Positions 44,190-52,246 of a stretch of 64,000 nt of DNA are shown one piece after another. Source of the DNA: Parabacteroides faecalis. Lineage in GTDB: Bacteria > Bacteroidota > Bacteroidia > Bacteroidales > Tannerellaceae. The position numbers and the translations under genes are program-made. A model generated the notes under the pieces. That model had not been told where the DNA came from and did no database searches. It saw only the letters and a program-made list of their open reading frames with translations. The stretch is from NCBI RefSeq assembly GCF_022809355.1, contig NZ_JAKZMM010000013.1:1-64000 (forward strand), written 5' to 3'. How positions within the stretch are numbered: the first letter of the stretch is position 1; each line of letters opens with the position of its first letter.

Positions 44190-44361
44190 TCCGCTAAAAC
44201 CGGAAGAAATAAGGTGAAATCCCAGCGGAAATGACAAGAAAACAGGATGGTTTTCCAGTCATTTCCGTTGGGTTATTTTTTTGCTTGTATTGAGAGCCTT
44301 TCCCGAAGTAGTGGAGATAAAATTCCTTTTCTTCCGGTTAAAAACAGAAGAATTAACTATG

Positions 44362-44455
44362 AAAACTTTGTTCGCCCAGGGCGAACATATATTCGTCGTT
44401 TGTGAATATATATTCGCCCACGCTGAATATGTATTCGGAATCGGCGAATAAAGAA
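44362..44455. repeat. Four to five imperfect units with exact 21-bp period
   Basis: TTCG occurs at 44371, 44392, 44413 and 44434, and GAA(C/T)A at 44383, 44404, 44425 and 44446, every step exactly 21 bp. Between them lie A/T cores such as GAATATATATTCG and GAATATGTATTCG, which are nearly self-complementary. Positions outside the core vary. Confidence 0.85.
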
Positions 44456-44560
44456 AATATGATAAGCGGATCCAGAAAAGAAAGGCGGGTTGTAAAAAAA
44501 TATAAGTGACCGGCGGATTATTTTTAAATGGAAATGAGACAATGATAAGGATGTTTTTTA

Positions 44561-44568
44561 TAATTTTG
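44561..44568 (+). promoter_or_regulatory. -7 box of the tandem nagA genes
   Basis: TAATTTTG, an exact TAnnTTTG match, 44 nt before the first nagA start codon. Confidence 0.55.
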
Positions 44569-44611
44569 TATGATAATACAAGAATAACACACAAAACTAA
44601 AAATATACTTT

Positions 44612-45778
44612 ATGTTGACGCAAATTATAAACGGTAAGATTCTTACCCCGCAGGGCTGGTTAAATAACGGCTCAGTGCTGATGCAGGATAATAAAATTCT
44701 GGAAGTAACGAATTGTGATTTAGCTATTGTAGGAGCCAAACTGATTGATGCCAAGGGCATGTATATTGTTCCCGGTGGAGTGGAAATACACGTGCACGGC
44801 GGTGGAGGCCGTGACTTTATGGAAGGAACTGAAGATGCTTTCCGTGCGGCTGTGCATGCACATATGTTACATGGTACGACTTCTATATTCCCGACTTTGT
44901 CTTCTTCTACAATTCCGATGATACGCGCTGCTGCCGAAACGACTGAAAAATTGATGGCAGAGCCGGATAGTCCGGTTTTAGGCTTACACTTGGAAGGTCA
45001 TTATTTCAACTTGAAGATGGCCGGCGGACAAATGCCTGAAAACATCAAGAACCCGGATCCGGAAGAATACATCCCGTTGCTTGAAGAAACACATTGTATT
45101 AAACGTTGGGATGCCGCTCCTGAACTTCCTGGAGCTATGCAGTTTGGTAAATACATTACTTCAAAGGGTGTGTTGGCCGCTGTCGGACATACGCAAGCCG
45201 AATATGAAGATATTCTGACTGCCTATGAAGCCGGTTATTCACATGCAACCCATTTTTATAATGCGATGCCGGGATTCCATAAGCGTCGTGAGTATAAATA
45301 TGAAGGAACTGTTGAAAGTATTTATTTGATTGATGATATGACTGTCGAAGTAGTGGCAGATGGAATTCACGTTCCGCCAACTATTCTTCGTCTGGTATAT
45401 AAGATTAAAGGTGTAGAACGTACTTGTTTGATTACTGATGCGTTGGCTTGTGCGGCAAGTGACAGTCAGGTAGCTTTTGACCCGCGTGTCATTATTGAAG
45501 ATGGCGTTTGTAAGTTGGCAGACCGCTCGGCTTTGGCTGGAAGTATCGCCACAATGGACCGTCTGATCCGTACGATGGTGCAGAAAGCAGAAATACCTTT
45601 GGCTGATGCTGTCCGGATGGCTTCTGAAACACCGGCTCGTATCATGGGTGTTTACGATCGGAAAGGTTCTTTGCAACGCGGTAAAGATGCAGACATCATG
45701 GTATTGGATAAAGATTTGAATGTACGTGCTGTCTGGGCAATGGGTAAATTGGTTGAAGGAACAAATAAATTGTTCTGA
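44612..45778 (+). CDS. nagA: N-acetylglucosamine-6-phosphate deacetylase, copy 1
   Basis: A 388-residue amidohydrolase that deacetylates GlcNAc-6-phosphate in amino sugar use and cell wall recycling. The barrel motifs are present: EIHVHGGGG near residue 55 (the usual aspartate before HxH is glutamate), the metal glutamate in GLHLEGHYFN near 127 (usually LEGP), VGHTQAEY near 190, THFYNAMPGFHKRR near 213 with the second metal histidine just before it in HATH, and the catalytic aspartate in CLITDALACA near 274. Key residues are kept, so it is probably active. Copy 2 follows 47 nt downstream. No nagB lies adjacent. Confidence 0.9.
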   Translation: MLTQIINGKILTPQGWLNNGSVLMQDNKILEVTNCDLAIVGAKLIDAKGMYIVPGGVEIHVHGGGGRDFMEGTEDAFRAAVHAHMLHGTTSIFPTLSSSTIPMIRAAAETTEKLMAEPDSPVLGLHLEGHYFNLKMAGGQMPENIKNPDPEEYIPLLEETHCIKRWDAAPELPGAMQFGKYITSKGVLAAVGHTQAEYEDILTAYEAGYSHATHFYNAMPGFHKRREYKYEGTVESIYLIDDMTVEVVADGIHVPPTILRLVYKIKGVERTCLITDALACAASDSQVAFDPRVIIEDGVCKLADRSALAGSIATMDRLIRTMVQKAEIPLADAVRMASETPARIMGVYDRKGSLQRGKDADIMVLDKDLNVRAVWAMGKLVEGTNKLF

Positions 45779-45825
45779 TTAACGGATAACAAGCACAATT
45801 TGGTAATTAGTTAGGAGAAAGAGGT

Positions 45826-46986
45826 ATGTTGACACAAATAATAAACGGAAAAATATTAACTCCACAAGGTTGGTTGGAAGATGGTTCTGTCTTGATTTGC
45901 GACGGAAAGATCCTGGAAGTAACCAATAGTGATCTGGCAGTGATTGGAGCCAAGGTAATTGACGCTAAAGGTATGTATATCGTACCGGGATTGGTAGCCA
46001 TGCATGTACACGGTGGTGGCGGACATGATTTTAAAGAAGGAACGGAAGAAGCTTTTCAAGCTGCCGTTCAAGCTCACCTGAAGCATGGTGCGACTTCCAT
46101 TATTCCAACGCTTTCGGCTTCTTCAGCAGATGAAATCCGTAAAGCCGGTGCAGTTTGTGAAGCGATGATGGCTCAGCAGGGTCCGGTACAGGGATTGCAT
46201 TTGGAAGGTCCTTATCTGAATCGGAAAATGGCGGGAGCATTATTTGCCGATCATGTGAAAGATCTTGATAAAGAAGAATACCATGCCCTGCTGGAAGATA
46301 TCAAATGTATCAAGCGTTGGGATATTAGTCCGGAATTGGAAGGAGCTATGGATTTTGCCCAATATGTCAAGTCGAAAGGGATAATGCTGGCTGTAACACA
46401 TACAGAAGCAGAATATGATCTGATCAAGGCTGCTAATGAAGCTGGTTTTACCCATGCGGCACATTTCTATAATGCAATGCCCGGCTTCCATAAACGTCGT
46501 GAATATAAATATGAAGGAACTGTAGAAAGTGTTTATCTGATGGATGATATGACTGTCGAAGTGATTGCAGACGGTATGCATCTTCCTTCTACAATTCTGC
46601 GATTGGTGTATAAATTGAAAGGCGTAGAAAAGACTTGTTTGGTAACGGATGCCGTTTCTTATGCTGCTTGTGAGCATCCGCAGGTTGATCCTCGCTTTGT
46701 GATAGAAGATGGCGTTTGTAAATTGGCTGATCATTCCTCATTGGCAGGAAGTCTGGCTACAATGGATGATCTGGTTCGTACAATGGTGCAGAAAGCAGAT
46801 ATACCATTGGCTGATGCTATCCGGATGGCTTCCGAGACACCGGCTCGTCTGATTGGTATTGATGATCGGAAAGGAACATTGGCGCGTGGTAAGGATGCGG
46901 ATATATTGATCTTGGACCGGAAGTTAAAGGTAAGAGGAGTTTGGTCAATGGGACACGAAATTGGAGGAACCAATACGCTGGCCTGA
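45826..46986 (+). CDS. nagA: N-acetylglucosamine-6-phosphate deacetylase, copy 2
   Basis: A 386-residue paralogue of the gene just upstream; the two align without large gaps and share a stretch over HKRREYKYEGTVES. Motifs: AMHVHGGGGHDF (alanine at the position before HxH), GLHLEGPYLNRKMAGA with the normal LEGP, VTHTEAEY, THAAHFYNAMPGFH and CLVTDAVSYA with the catalytic aspartate. The pair differs at active-site flanks (LEGP against LEGH, VTH against VGH), so the copies may differ in substrate or activity. The pair is probably one operon; the gene ends with a hairpin at 47013. Confidence 0.9.
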   Translation: MLTQIINGKILTPQGWLEDGSVLICDGKILEVTNSDLAVIGAKVIDAKGMYIVPGLVAMHVHGGGGHDFKEGTEEAFQAAVQAHLKHGATSIIPTLSASSADEIRKAGAVCEAMMAQQGPVQGLHLEGPYLNRKMAGALFADHVKDLDKEEYHALLEDIKCIKRWDISPELEGAMDFAQYVKSKGIMLAVTHTEAEYDLIKAANEAGFTHAAHFYNAMPGFHKRREYKYEGTVESVYLMDDMTVEVIADGMHLPSTILRLVYKLKGVEKTCLVTDAVSYAACEHPQVDPRFVIEDGVCKLADHSSLAGSLATMDDLVRTMVQKADIPLADAIRMASETPARLIGIDDRKGTLARGKDADILILDRKLKVRGVWSMGHEIGGTNTLA

Positions 46987-47012
46987 TCAAATCGAACAGA
47001 GAATATAGAATC

Positions 47013-47049
47013 AAGCTTTCTTCCACAGCGTTGGAAGGAAGCTTTTTTT
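47013..47049 (+). terminator. Terminator of the nagA pair
   Basis: AAGCTTTCTTCCA pairs with TGGAAGGAAGCTT (one mismatch) around a 6-nt loop and runs into seven T. Confidence 0.85.
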
Positions 47050-47150
47050 GTGAATGAAAATAGAATGGAATGAAAAATGTGTTTAATAACATCTGCTTTT
47101 AGTGTGGATGGCTTAAATCAAGTTAAATTGATGAGAAAAACAAGCAAACT

Positions 47151-47255
47151 TGTGTGCTATATAACATAAAAGCTCTATATTTGCACTGTGTTTTTCATGG
47201 TATTAGATTTAAGGTTAACAATGGAGATTGGTTGTCGTGAGACAACCTTTTTCTT
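47151..47255 (+). repeat. Direct repeat copy A (about 102 bp)
   Basis: From TGTGTGCT at 47151 through the T-run after the hairpin. It matches copy B (47388-47492) at all but about three positions over 102 bp; two changes lie ahead of the -7 box and one in the transcribed part. The offset is 237 bp. Confidence 0.9.
47190..47255 (+). ncRNA. Candidate small RNA, copy A
   Basis: The repeat has all parts of a small-RNA gene: -7 box TATATTTG at 47176-47183, a likely start about 7 nt later, a body containing TTTTTCATGGTATTAGATTT, and an intrinsic terminator GGTTGTC-GTGA-GACAACC (47230-47247) followed by a T-run. The predicted transcript is about 65 nt. A short frame MVLDLRLTMEIGCRETTF runs through it, but the terminator sits inside that frame, so a coding role is doubtful. 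I recall near-identical sequence as multi-copy in Bacteroides genomes, but cannot check. Confidence 0.65.
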
Positions 47256-47387
47256 TTTATAGCCATTCCTGTTTTATCCATAACTTTTCTTTCTTAGAAA
47301 TAAATCCATTCTCTATATCGGTTCAATCGGGGAAAACTTTCGGTAGTTATTAAATAATATTAAAAGGCATAATTTTTATGCCAATAA

Positions 47388-47492
47388 TGTGTGCTGTAAA
47401 ACATAAAAGCTCTATATTTGCACTGTGTTTTTCATGGTATTAGATTTAAGGTTAACAATGGAAATTGGTTGTCGTGAGACAACCTTTTCTTT
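47388..47492 (+). repeat. Direct repeat copy B (about 102 bp)
   Basis: Second copy of the cassette at 47151. The 130 bp between the copies are not repeated and contain only a weak hairpin (GGCATAA with TTATGCC). Confidence 0.9.
47427..47492 (+). ncRNA. Candidate small RNA, copy B
   Basis: Same layout as copy A: -7 box TATATTTG at 47413-47420, same body with one G-to-A change, and the same hairpin at 47467-47484 followed by TTTTCTTTTTTT. Identity stops just after the terminator, as expected if the transcribed RNA is the conserved unit. Confidence 0.65.
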
Positions 47493-47587
47493 TTTTATAT
47501 ATTCCCATTGTCAGTCTTGTCTTTTACAGAGAATGCCATAAATTAATCTTTTCGTCAGTTCTGGTCAGGAAATTGGGGAATAAATTC

Positions 47588-47595
47588 TAATTTTG
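47588..47595 (+). promoter_or_regulatory. -7 box of the GtrA-SDR genes
   Basis: TAATTTTG, an exact match to TAnnTTTG, 29 nt before the GtrA start. It shows that the small-RNA cassettes are not simply its leader. Confidence 0.55.
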
Positions 47596-47623
47596 CAGGA
47601 TTTTTGACTTAAAAACAGAATTC

Positions 47624-48157
47624 ATGTTTGGTAGGATAAAAAATATACCGAAGAAGATATGCAAGAAAGACGGTTTCTTTACCTTTATGCGTGCTCAGTT
47701 TACCTCGCAGATATCTAGTGCAACCGACTTTCTGGTAACTATTGTTTTGGCTAAAGCTTTTGACGTTTATTATGTGGTTGCAACAAGTTTGGGAGCTGTT
47801 GCCGGAGGAATAGTGAATTGTACGGTGAATTATTACTGGACATTCAAAAGCAAAGAGTGTAAAAAGAAATATGTCCTTATCAAATATACATTAGTATGGA
47901 TAGGCAGTATCTGTCTGAATACATGGGGCGTTTACTGGATGACGGAGTCTATTCAACGTGTTCCTTGGGTACAGGAAACACTGGCTCAGTTCTTCGATAA
48001 TATATTTATTGTATGTAAAGCTGTAGTTTCCTTATTGGTGGGCTGGTTTTGGAATTATAATATGCATCGGATATTTGTATATCGCGATTGTAAATTCCGA
48101 ATGCCTTTCCAAAAGAAGAAAGACCTGGTGGTGAATACAGAAGTGGAAGAACTGTAA
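47624..48157 (+). CDS. GtrA-family membrane protein 1
   Basis: A 177-residue protein with four membrane helices of the GtrA/DPMS-related family, which is thought to help move polyprenyl-linked sugars across the inner membrane. FMRAQFTSQISSATDFLVTI and NCTVNYYWTFKSKE (the family N-x3-N/WTF motif) are visible, and helix 4 ends with GWFWNYNMHRIFVYR. It has an extra charged tail compared with the shortest members. It lies 10 nt ahead of the SDR gene; a second GtrA gene converges on the SDR gene from the other side. Confidence 0.85.
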   Translation: MFGRIKNIPKKICKKDGFFTFMRAQFTSQISSATDFLVTIVLAKAFDVYYVVATSLGAVAGGIVNCTVNYYWTFKSKECKKKYVLIKYTLVWIGSICLNTWGVYWMTESIQRVPWVQETLAQFFDNIFIVCKAVVSLLVGWFWNYNMHRIFVYRDCKFRMPFQKKKDLVVNTEVEEL

Positions 48158-48167
48158 ACTTATTCAT

Positions 48168-48896
48168 ATGAAACGGATCGTTATTGTTGGAGCTACATCG
48201 GGAATCGGAAGAGAGGTTGCTTGCCTTTTCGCCCAACAAGGTTGGATAGTTGGTGCGGCAGGACGCCGGGAAAAAGAACTGAAAGAACTCCAGCTTTTAT
48301 ATCCCCAACAGATCCATACGGAAGTAATCGATATCACTACGGAAGAAGCAACGGCTGGTTTGTCCCGCTTAATTGAATCCTGTGGAGGAATGGATGTGTA
48401 TTTCCATGTATCAGGTATAGGAAAACAGAACTATTCGTTGAATTCAGCTATTGAACTGGCTACCATCAAGACGAATGGTGAAGGTTTTGTGCGTATGATA
48501 ACTGCGGCATGGGATTATTTCCGTCAAAAAGGACAAGGACATATTGCTGTTATTAGTTCGATTGCCGGAACCAAAGGACTGGGAGCAGCTCCGGCTTATT
48601 CTGCAACTAAGCGATTTCAGAATTGTTATTTGGAAGCGCTGGCACAATTGGCCCGTTTGAATCATTTATCGATTAGTTTAACAGATATTCGTCCGGGATT
48701 TGTTGCTACGGATTTGTTGGCTGACGGGAAGAAATATCCGTTATTGATGCAAAAGGAAAAGGTTGCAAGATTGATTGTTCAAGCCATCTTAAAGCGTAAG
48801 AAACGAGTTATCCTGGATTGGAAATATGTGATTCTGGTCTTTTTCTGGCGATTGATACCTTCTTCTATGTGGGAACGGCTTCCTATTCGCAATTAA
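48168..48896 (+). CDS. Short-chain dehydrogenase/reductase
   Basis: A 242-residue classical SDR oxidoreductase. The NAD(P)-binding motif is GATSGIGREVACLFAQQGW near residue 7, with AAGRREKEL suggesting NADPH use; the catalytic serine is in VISSIAGTKG near 130 and the YxxxK pair in AYSATKRFQN near 145. The substrate is unknown. The carboxy terminus is hydrophobic and basic (RVILDWKYVILVFFWRLIPS), which suggests membrane contact and would suit a lipid or polyprenyl substrate. Its end overlaps the convergent GtrA gene 2 by 14 nt. Confidence 0.88.
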   Translation: MKRIVIVGATSGIGREVACLFAQQGWIVGAAGRREKELKELQLLYPQQIHTEVIDITTEEATAGLSRLIESCGGMDVYFHVSGIGKQNYSLNSAIELATIKTNGEGFVRMITAAWDYFRQKGQGHIAVISSIAGTKGLGAAPAYSATKRFQNCYLEALAQLARLNHLSISLTDIRPGFVATDLLADGKKYPLLMQKEKVARLIVQAILKRKKRVILDWKYVILVFFWRLIPSSMWERLPIRN

Positions 48897-49290
48897 TACT
48901 TGACTGCTTTTTGGAATGGAAGGTTATCTTTTTATTCATGAGGAAGTTGACAAAACCATAAATGAATAGCCCGATGAATTGAGATATATATTCATTCCAA
49001 TCTAACAATTCAACCATCCATAATAGAAAAATGAATTGGGAACCGTAAGCACAGATAAAAGCCAGCAGAAAGAAGAGTGCTTGTGGAAGGTAATGTCCTT
49101 TCCCGGATTGAAAAATCCAGAATTTGCTCCAGAAGAAATTATTAAGTAAAGCTGCTATATAACCGGCTATGTTTGAGGCTATATAATTAAAGTGTAGCAC
49201 ATCCATCATTAGCCAAACGACTAAAGCCGTGATGAATGCGTTCAATGTACCAATGATAATGAACCGGAGTATTTGCTGGGAATTCTTCAT
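48883..49290 (-). CDS. GtrA-family membrane protein 2
   Basis: A 135-residue, four-helix GtrA protein: LRFIIIGTLNAFITALVVWL, GYIAALLNNFFWSKFWIFQS (family motif), LFFLLAFICAYGSQFIFLLW and FIGLFIYGFVNFLMNKKITF. It is shorter than GtrA protein 1 and only distantly similar to it. It is convergent with, and overlaps by 14 nt, the SDR gene. A -7 box (minus TATATTTG, 49310-49317) gives it its own promoter, 20 nt before the ATG. Its partner glycosyltransferase is not in the window. Confidence 0.87.
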   Translation of the reverse strand: MKNSQQILRFIIIGTLNAFITALVVWLMMDVLHFNYIASNIAGYIAALLNNFFWSKFWIFQSGKGHYLPQALFFLLAFICAYGSQFIFLLWMVELLDWNEYISQFIGLFIYGFVNFLMNKKITFHSKKQSSINCE

Positions 49291-49309
49291 CCATTCATAA
49301 ATTTCGGTG

Positions 49310-49317
49310 CAAATATA
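49310..49317 (-). promoter_or_regulatory. -7 box of GtrA gene 2
   Basis: Minus-strand TATATTTG, exact TAnnTTTG match. It diverges from the cobalamin operon promoter 35 bp away. Confidence 0.55.
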
Positions 49318-49350
49318 ATCAAAAGATTAGCCTAACCCGAAAAATATCTA

Positions 49351-49358
49351 TACATTTG
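49351..49358 (+). promoter_or_regulatory. -7 box of the cobalamin operon
   Basis: TACATTTG, an exact TAnnTTTG match placed just ahead of the riboswitch, so transcription would start near 49365. Confidence 0.55.
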
Positions 49359-49384
49359 TCGTTGTATTGGTGAAACAAAAGCTA

Positions 49385-49545
49385 TTTCGGCTTTTGATTT
49401 GAAAAGGGAATCCGGTTGAAATCCGGAACAGTGCCCGCTACTGTGACATCTAAAGGTGAAAAGATAAGCACTTTGAAGCCACTATTTCTATAACAGAGGA
49501 ATGGGAAGGCTATCTTTTTTGATGGAGTCAGGAAACCTGCCATAC
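49385..49545 (+). ncRNA. Cobalamin riboswitch (B12 element)
   Basis: The class-I cobalamin aptamer is clear: GGAATCCGGTTGAAATCCGG, then ACAGTGCCCGCTACTGTGA, and the B12-box region GTCAGGAAACCTGCC ending at about 49541. The order and spacing of these blocks match the family. It stands 66 nt ahead of the first cobalamin gene and should turn off translation or transcription when adenosylcobalamin is abundant. The segment after the B12 box is short and has no strong terminator, so control of translation seems more likely. Confidence 0.92.
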
Positions 49546-49610
49546 AAATCAGGAAAAGAAAATGTATCTCGGGATCAGGATCATTTTCAGAAAGGAAAAA
49601 TAATAGTTTT

Positions 49611-51044
49611 ATGGTAGCAAACAAGGGTAAGATCATTGTCGTTGGTATTGGACCTGGTGGTTTGGACGACATCACGCCGGCTGTATTGACAGCTCTTCGT
49701 GAGTCTGATGTAGTTATTGGATATAAGTATTATTTTCAGTTTATTCAACCGTTACTCCGGCAGGATGCCCTTTGCTTGGATTCCGGCATGAAGAAAGAGC
49801 AGGAACGGGCACAGGAAGCTTTTCGATATGCCTTGGATGGACATGTCGTATGCGTGATCAGTTCGGGTGATGCAGGAATATATGGCATGACTCCTTTGAT
49901 TTATGAAATGCGTGAACAGTTGAATGCGACTGTTGAGGTCCTTTCTTTGCCTGGTATCAGCGCTTTTCAGAAGGCAGCTTCTTTATTGGGAGCACCGATT
50001 GGACATGATTTTTGTGTGATATCATTGTCTGATTTGATGACACCATGGGATTTGATTGAAAGAAGAATTCGGGCTGCGGCAATGGCAGATTTCGTAACAG
50101 CCGTTTATAATCCGAAAAGTCATGGCCGGTATTGGCAACTGTATCGGTTGAAAGAGATATTTCTGCAGGAACGTTGTGGACAGACGCCTGTTGGCTATGT
50201 TCGTCAGGCAGGACGACCGGAACAGGAAATTCATACTTGCACATTGGAAGAACTGGATCCGGAGCAGATTGATATGTTTACAGTGCTGCTGATTGGTAAT
50301 TCCCAAAGTTTCTTTGGTCAGGATGTGCATTCGAACCAGGTGATGATTACGCCTCGTGGTTATTACGGCGAAGAGAAAAACAAGTCGGGTGAATGTGGAA
50401 TCGGTCAAGACATCATGATCCGGAGTTTCCGGACAATCGAGAAAGAGCTGAAGCATCCGGATATACCATTGGGAAAGAAATGGGCTTTATTGCATGCTAT
50501 TCATACGACGGCCGACTTTGATATGGAGGATATTCTTTATACGGATCCGAATGCCGTGGAGTGCTTATTCCAGAAATTGAAGGAAGGAGCAATTACAACC
50601 ATTGTCACGGATGTAACCATGGCAGCTTCGGGAATTCGGAAAGGTGCGCTTCAGCGTTTAGGAGTTGAGGTAAAATGTTATCTGAGTGATCCTCGGACAG
50701 CCGAAATGGCCAAGGAAAAAGGTATTACCCGTACGCAGGCCGGTATTCGTTTGGCTGTAGAAGAAACTCCGAATGCATTGTTTGTTTTTGGAAACGCACC
50801 GACTGCTTTGATGGAATTATGTGATTTGATCCGGAAAGGAAAGACAGAACCGGCTGGTGTCATTGCAGCTCCCGTTGGGTTTGTCCATGTGAAGGAGTCA
50901 AAACACATGGTGAAACCGTTTACTTCCATTCCGAAAATTATAGTGGAAGGACGAAAAGGAGGAAGTAATTTAGCGGCTACTTTGGTTAATGCCATTCTTT
51001 GTTTTGATGATGCAGAACAATTAAAACCAGGAAGAGACGTATGA
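49611..51044 (+). CDS. cobJ-cbiC: Fusion: precorrin-3B C17-methyltransferase (CobJ/CbiH) and precorrin-8X methylmutase (CbiC/CobH)
   Basis: A 477-residue two-domain corrin enzyme. Residues 1-245 are a SAM-dependent tetrapyrrole methylase: IIVVGIGPGGLDDITPAVLT, CVISSGDAGIYGMTPLIYE, TAVYNPKSHGRYWQL. Residues 265-475 are the methylmutase: LHAIHTTADFDMEDILYTDP, TIVTDVTMAASGIRKG, FGNAPTALMEL and APVGFVHVKESK. The two steps are separated in the pathway, so the fusion links enzymes rather than consecutive reactions. The gene follows the riboswitch and overlaps the next by 4 nt (ATGA). Confidence 0.93.
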   Translation: MVANKGKIIVVGIGPGGLDDITPAVLTALRESDVVIGYKYYFQFIQPLLRQDALCLDSGMKKEQERAQEAFRYALDGHVVCVISSGDAGIYGMTPLIYEMREQLNATVEVLSLPGISAFQKAASLLGAPIGHDFCVISLSDLMTPWDLIERRIRAAAMADFVTAVYNPKSHGRYWQLYRLKEIFLQERCGQTPVGYVRQAGRPEQEIHTCTLEELDPEQIDMFTVLLIGNSQSFFGQDVHSNQVMITPRGYYGEEKNKSGECGIGQDIMIRSFRTIEKELKHPDIPLGKKWALLHAIHTTADFDMEDILYTDPNAVECLFQKLKEGAITTIVTDVTMAASGIRKGALQRLGVEVKCYLSDPRTAEMAKEKGITRTQAGIRLAVEETPNALFVFGNAPTALMELCDLIRKGKTEPAGVIAAPVGFVHVKESKHMVKPFTSIPKIIVEGRKGGSNLAATLVNAILCFDDAEQLKPGRDV

Positions 51045-52240
51045 GCCGTTTTTATGTAATAGGAATGAACGATTGTCCGAATCCGGACTTTTCGCCTGAA
51101 GTCTTACATATCATCAAGTCTCATCGGATTTTCTCGGGTGGTATACGGCATCATGAGATTGTCCGTTCATTGCTTCCCCAACAGGCTGTCTGGATTGACA
51201 TAAAGAGCCCTATGGATGAGGTGTTCCAGCAGTATGAAAACGTCAATGAAAGTATTGTTGTTTTTGCTTCTGGTGATCCTTTGTTCTTTGGCTTTGCCAA
51301 TACGATCAAGAGACGACTGCCGCATGCCGGGATTTTTCTTTATCCGGCATTCAATTCATTGCAGATGCTGGCACATCAGTTATTGATTCCGTATCATGAT
51401 ATGCGTATTGTTTCATTGACCGGGCGTCCGTGGCATGAATTGGATCGTGCCCTGATAGAACGTTCGTCAAAGATTGGAGTTTTAACAGATCATGTTCATA
51501 CGCCGGCACAAATAGCCAGACGCATGCTTGAATATGGTTATTCAATGTATGTGATGTATGTAGGAACTAATCTGGGAAATCCGGATAAGCAGAGTATCCG
51601 TAAGTTCTCGCTTCAACAGGCTGCTACGGAATCTTATCAGACGCCCAATTGTGTGATCTTGGAACAAGAGGGACAACTTTTGCCCCGTCCGTTTGGAATT
51701 CCGGATGCGTCTTTTGAGCATCTGGATGGACGTACTCGGATGATTACCAAGATGCCGGTCCGGTTACTTTCTTTAAGTTTGTTGGATTTACATGATAAGA
51801 CGAATTTATGGGATATCGGTTTCTGTACAGGTTCGGTTTCCATAGAAGCTAAGTTGCAATTTCCTCATTTACATATTACGGCTTTTGAAGTGAGAACGGA
51901 AGGAGCTGAGTTGATGGATGTAAATTCTCACCGTTTCGGAACACCGGGCATAGAAGCGATAATAACTGATTTCATGACGTATGATGTTTCTTCTTTAGAT
52001 TCTCCGGATGCGGTCTTTATTGGTGGTCATGGAGGAAAATTACCAGAAATGCTCCGGAAGGTTTCATCATGTTTGGCGGAGCGCGGAACAATCGTATTTA
52101 ATTCCGTATCAGAGGAGAGTCTGTTACTGTTTAAGAATACGTTGCTGGCTATCGGATTTGAATGTAAAGAGGAAATCCGAATGGCGGTGGATGATTTCAA
52201 TCCGATAACGATATGTAAAGCTGAACGAAGTAAAAAATAA
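51041..52240 (+). CDS. cbiET: Fusion: precorrin-6Y C5,15-methyltransferase, CbiE and CbiT domains (CobL)
   Basis: A 399-residue CobL-type enzyme that methylates C5 and C15 of the corrin ring and decarboxylates the C12 acetate. The CbiE methylase domain (1-205) has FYVIGMNDCPNPDFSPEVLH and VVFASGDPLFFGFANTIKRR; the CbiT domain (about 225-399) has TKMPVRLLSLSLLDLHDKTN, LWDIGFCTGSVSIEA (the SAM loop) and DAVFIGGHGGKLPEML. Length is normal for CobL. It is the second gene of the operon. Confidence 0.94.
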   Translation: MSRFYVIGMNDCPNPDFSPEVLHIIKSHRIFSGGIRHHEIVRSLLPQQAVWIDIKSPMDEVFQQYENVNESIVVFASGDPLFFGFANTIKRRLPHAGIFLYPAFNSLQMLAHQLLIPYHDMRIVSLTGRPWHELDRALIERSSKIGVLTDHVHTPAQIARRMLEYGYSMYVMYVGTNLGNPDKQSIRKFSLQQAATESYQTPNCVILEQEGQLLPRPFGIPDASFEHLDGRTRMITKMPVRLLSLSLLDLHDKTNLWDIGFCTGSVSIEAKLQFPHLHITAFEVRTEGAELMDVNSHRFGTPGIEAIITDFMTYDVSSLDSPDAVFIGGHGGKLPEMLRKVSSCLAERGTIVFNSVSEESLLLFKNTLLAIGFECKEEIRMAVDDFNPITICKAERSKK

Positions 52241-52246
52241 GACAAG

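Larger units (their letters stand above)
44190..44611. other. Intergenic region with a 21-bp periodic repeat and the nagA1 promoter
   Basis: About 420 bp. It contains the 21-bp repeat block at 44362-44455 and the -7 box at 44561-44568. Minus-strand frames over the block repeat short peptides because of the DNA repeat and are not genes. Confidence 0.6.

Noticed and set aside
44259..44594. 111-codon minus-strand frame with repeated NIYS/NTYS-like peptides
   Set aside because: It is the translation of the 21-bp DNA repeat between abc-f and nagA.
47197..47262. Short peptide frame MVLDLRLTMEIGCRETTF in the small-RNA cassette
   Set aside because: Not called as a gene because the intrinsic terminator lies inside the frame and the two copies end in different peptides; kept as an open question in the finding.
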